Origin: Psettodes erumei
Lineage: Eukaryota > Chordata > Actinopteri > Pleuronectiformes > Psettodidae
DNA length: 64,000 bases
NCBI GenBank assembly: GCA_016785225.1
Contig: JAFBJZ010000512.1
Coordinates: 2,078,501-2,142,500 of the forward strand
Direction: 5' to 3'
Shown: positions 59,930-64,000 of the stretch, in pieces
Position numbering within the stretch: position 1 is the first letter of the stretch
Layout: each line of letters starts with the position of its first letter
The notes under the pieces: generated by a model
Databases searched by the model: none
The model's input: the letters and a program-made list of their open reading frames with translations, nothing else
What the model was told of the DNA's origin: nothing
Position numbers and translations under genes: made by a program

Positions 59930-62900
59930 GTAAGAGCCACCGATTGGGGCTACCCAAATGCCTGGAATCCGCCCGGCAACAGGTTCATCAGCCAATCAGT
60001 TGATTGTCACGTCGCCATTCCATTCCAGGGCTAATCCCAAATGCCGATGGCCAGGCTCAGCCAAAGCCCATCCCTGCCATTGTGCCAAAAACTGTTGAAC
60101 ATCCTCATCCTTGTCCAACCTGTAAGGCCAACTGCTGATCATTCACTGCGTCTAGTTTATGTCACTGGCTTAACCTAGGACCCATTCAGTTTCCACTGGT
60201 CCTGCGGTCAGTGGAGGTTAGTGGAGGTTATACTTCCAGAACCTGCTGAAAAGGTATAAGTGCTTAATTAACATAATCAGTAGAGTTTCAAAAATCTATT
60301 TGATTATTTCATAACCATGGTAACATTGTACATTTTCTCCATACTTACTATTTATTCATCTTTTAACACTTTGGGTCACCACCTTGTTTCACCCCAAATT
60401 TTTTAGTTTCACCATCTTTTGTTGTACAGCTCTTTAACACTGTATGTTTTACTTGAAAACTGCATTTCATTTTGCTATTTTTTATTCATTTCCAATGAGC
60501 TCCCTCTAGTCCTGTTAAGTTTAGCATTTCTAAAACCAACACTTCTAGAAAGCAGTTTTCAGGAGGGGAAATTACTTCCACCTACTGTCACCTTACAGTA
60601 AAAATGTGGTTGAGTTATGGGCAAGTGGTCTTTGAGGACGAGGCTGTTCAACGAAGCATGCTCCGCTGTCCGTCATCAGCTTTGTCACCCGAGGCATCCA
60701 ATCAGTGACTGCCTCCTAGAGCAGGGCCCATCCTGTTCCTAGAGTGACCTGAAGACCCATCGCATTCTTTGTAATCGATGAAAGACACTGTGCTCTATCA
60801 TATGTTTAATGGGCAGGGGAGGTTGGGGGAGGGCAGAACGGTACTGGGGCGAGTCAATCCGTGCATGCAGTGTTAAATATCAGGAGAGGAGTGTCATATC
60901 TCTTCATTAGGACCAGGCAGGTATTTGAACAACAGCATTCCAGCAACAGCTGAGATGAAATGATGATGCATGAGAGGTCCTGGGAATTATTGGAAAGTAT
61001 CATCACAAGCTGGGTTGTAGCCTGCTGTCCAATTACTGAGCAACCACATATGCTCCAGCAGTGATGCATGTCAGTCAATGAAACAAGTGTCTGATTATGA
61101 ATTGAGACAAATGATTTCGACGATACAAGAACATCCAGTGTTGCATGACAATGATCATACAAGCTCCGTCTCTGAAAATCAAACACTTTTACACATTACA
61201 TAATCAAGCATTCAGACAAAATACATTCACACATCTGTTTGTTAATTAGCATCAGTGATTAGTTTATAATCTAGCCTATTACATCACATGAGTTTTCCAA
61301 TCATAATGTTGTTTTTTTCCCCCACACACCACAAATAATGCCATTTTATTCACTAGGAGCCACCACCCAGCTTAAAGAGTTTCTCTGCGGTGAGCATGTT
61401 ATCCACCTTCGTTCAAAATGTTTATTTTCATATTTTTTCAATCTAGAATTAAGATGCAAGGGCTGATACAGGCTTTCAATTTGAAAATTCCTTTTACTGA
61501 TTCAGTGCCTTAACCATCCAGACATGATATACAAAATTAGAGAGAGAGTTTTGATAGGGCAATTTTGTCTGGAATGCACAAAAAGGGTGTTACATTATCA
61601 TGATTGTGAGTGTTGATTTGTTATTGCAGCCTGTATTTATTAACTCCAAACAACCAGTACACCAAAAATACACAGTAAAGCATTACACAGGAATTTAGTT
61701 GTCATTGCCATGACATACATTTCTGAATACAATTGTAGATTTTTTTGTCTCCATACCACTTTAGAACTTGTAAACAGGAGTTGTTCTGACTTGTGTCCAC
61801 TTAACTCATTTAATTAAGTTTCCATAAAAATGATCATCATATTAGCAGATTGTGCAGCATGTATTGTTTGAGAGTTAAAACTTTCCAGGTACTCTTATTT
61901 TGAAGGTTGAAGAATGGTTGTGTGTTTTACCAGTTTACTTGTCGGTAATGTAATAATACATGTGTTTTAGCATATTACTCATCATATAAGCATATTACCT
62001 TGAACAAAGTTCTGCACCCAGAATCTACACTTTGCTAAGGAGTCAGACTGAACAGACAGAAACAGGCCACAAATTAGGTTTCTTCTCTACCGAGAGAGTG
62101 CATTTCCTTGATTTGACTGGCTGACATTCAAAACGTTCACAGAAATAAAATTTTACAGCAGACAAAGACCAAAAGCCAGGTAGTTATGAAATAGTTATCT
62201 CAGAAAGCAAGTGTCCAGTGTAATGGGTGACCTACATTACAGTATCTTACCAAATCTATGTTGCTGGATTAGCATGCTAAACACAGATCCTAATGGAAAT
62301 GTTTATTTGTCCGCAACATCACCTGAATATAATCCATGACCAAGCTATTCTTCCTTCAGATCCTTAGTCATTGTGTCAGTGTAACTCTATTAGCACTATT
62401 GATGATTTAGACTCGAGGCACTTAAAGGGCTCCATTAGTTTCACATGTCAGTGATAATTATTGAAGTCTGTACACATTTTCAATCATTCACAAGCACAGA
62501 GTGATGTCAGATCATTCTTCATTTGTTGCTCCAGGGCCTGTGTGTAAACCCGTGGAATGCAGCTGATAAATTACACTGGAAGTCATCTTAATCTCGTTCG
62601 TGAGAGAAAACACAGACGCCTTTATGTTCTGAAGTCATGCACTGTTCCTGTCGAATTCGCCCAGTGGATCTCAAAGGGCTTTCGACTGCAGCAACATACC
62701 CAGTGTGATTTATCTAATATCCGGCTCTGTGGTTTTCAAAAATGACCAGTCTCAGTGATGAAGTTCAGTCCCAAAATTCAGCACTTTGGTTCCTTAACAC
62801 AATCCGTGCAGCCCAATTACACAGCAGAAGTCAGAAATGCCTCGAGAATAATATAATATTAGCAACAGCGGAGGCGTGCTGGGATTTTTTTTCTTTCGGT

Positions 62901-64000
62901 GGCGTGAAATGTGACCCCTCGGGCATGTATTTCACACCGTGATGCCACACTGCTCATGTCAAGTAGTGTGGTGGCAAACGACCACGGAGTCAGTATTACA
63001 CCAGAGGAACTTTGGTTTGAGGTGAATGAGGAAACTCATTTCTTCAGCTGCTGTAATAAAAGAATTAATCAAAAGGAAATGTACTAGTTTGGTCTGCCTA
63101 TCTTTGAGGCAATGTCTAGTGCAACTACATGGCATGTTTGCCCTCAGGCAGCTTAGAATCACATAGATTATTTGCTGGTCCAAGACTACACAATATTTAT
63201 ATTTATTAGTGGATAACATCATCATCGTGTCAGATTAGGTTATAAAAGAGTCATAAATTCTTGACGTGAAAGGCCATGGCTCGACAAAGCCTTCCTTCAT
63301 TTCATAGTTCCAACTCACACCAACAATATCATTTCTCTTTCTTTTAGCCGTGTTCCGCAGTTGTGCATGACAGAGGGCTCTCGGCTCCTATTGGTCACTA
63401 TCACGGAAGCGCCAGAAGTCGTTGTGGAAGAACATTGGGAAAAATTTAAACATGCTAGTTTCTGTTGGGATATTGTGGTGTGTCCCAGATGCAGCATTGG
63501 TTTTCATCCACTATGACACACTACATGAGATAAAGCAATTGACTGTTGTGCACACAACCGTTATCATCCCCGAACTGATCCAGCACATGTGTTTGTTGGA
63601 TCGGGACATAATTGGGCTGAGTCTGAGGCCTGGCAATAAGTGGGCTTAGAAGCCTGTTGGTTATCATTGCCTTGCAGTGACCTAATTAGTAATGAACCCC
63701 TGTAGCACTTGGTTTATGTTTGTGTTTTAACAATATCATAAGCCAGTGGGCCAGTTTTTCCTGTCATCAGGAGATATTATTAACAGTCAGCAGTGTGCAT
63801 GTGGCAGTCTGTTGAGGGTCCGTGGGGCCTGAGCAGGAATATGAACAAACAAATTCATCAATTTTTTAAGACTTCTGAGTTACACCCCCACAGTGGAACG
63901 GAAATCAAGTTATTACTCCCTCCCCTTCCTTCAGCTTTCCTCTCACACTTCTTTTCTTTTTCTGGATCAAGTTTAATCTCTGCAGCTCTGCTTCACGCTC
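59930..64000 (+). other. Sequence after exon 20, probably clcn2 intron 20
   Basis: 4.07 kb without a recognised exon other than the weak candidate at 61357. The expected following block (the acidic PEEI..WE region and CBS2) was looked for by eye and not found, so those exons should lie beyond the window. Confidence 0.7.
61357..61389 (+). CDS. Candidate 33-nt clcn2 microexon (weak)
   Basis: Following a T-rich stretch and ttcactag, 33 nt read in the phase left by exon 20 as EPPPSLKSFSA, then a good donor (gtgagc). The phase and both splice sites fit. I do not recognise the peptide in any ClC-2, and a chance match of this size in a 4 kb intron is quite possible. Confidence 0.22.

Noticed and set aside
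59930..60034. Continuation of exon 20 for 35 codons
   Set aside because: It follows a gtaaga donor and has no similarity to the expected CBS2-side linker.
63350..63449. Possible exon after ctttcttttag
   Set aside because: The phase-0 translation (PCSAVVHDRG...) is unlike ClC-2 and runs to a stop without a convincing donor.

Overview
The window is vertebrate nuclear DNA, almost certainly from a teleost fish. The evidence is an intron-rich gene with canonical GT-AG splice sites, very many CA/TG microsatellites, a Tc1-type transposon relic, a solo-LTR-like block and other fish-type dispersed repeats. Nothing bacterial or viral in layout was seen.

The one gene I can support is clcn2, encoding the ClC-2 voltage-gated chloride channel, on the + strand. 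I assembled 19 consecutive coding exons from 10848 to 59929. Numbered by the human gene these are exons 2 to 20. Every junction keeps frame, giving 745 codons with no stop or frameshift. They encode the N-terminal cytoplasmic segment, the whole CLC membrane domain (selectivity motifs GSGIP, GKEGP, GAFMP, and the pore tyrosine in SLYDS), the first CBS domain and most of the CBS1-CBS2 linker. Exon 1 (about 20 residues in mammals) was not found; it is either upstream of the window or unrecognised in 1-10847. The end of the linker, the second CBS domain and the C-terminus should lie beyond 64000. Teleosts carry several clcn2 paralogues, and I cannot say which this is.

Layout: 1-10847 is non-coding (intron 1 and/or 5' flank), rich in simple repeats, with a few dispersed-repeat fragments and a perfect 14-bp foldback. 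Exon 2 is at 10848. Intron 2 (18.6 kb) holds a SINE/MITE-like repeat, a solo-LTR-like block (about 19704-20198), a decayed Tc1 element (about 22790-23740), two long pyrimidine- or purine-biased stretches and a CpG-bearing segment with POU-type motifs. Exons 3-12 run from 29609 to 41057, exons 13-15 from 47557 to 50419, and exons 16-20 from 54920 to 59929. Introns 12 (6.5 kb) and 15 (4.5 kb) are the other large ones. After 59930 only intron-like sequence is seen, plus a weak 33-nt candidate microexon at 61357.

The observation most worth following up is that five of the 19 mapped acceptors (exons 4, 7, 8, 14, 18) sit directly behind TG-rich tracts rather than ordinary polypyrimidine tracts. Three of these exons (4, 8, 14) are phase-symmetric, so skipping them would keep frame. 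This resembles the TG-tract control of splicing known from human CFTR. I found no evidence of a novel multi-gene system.
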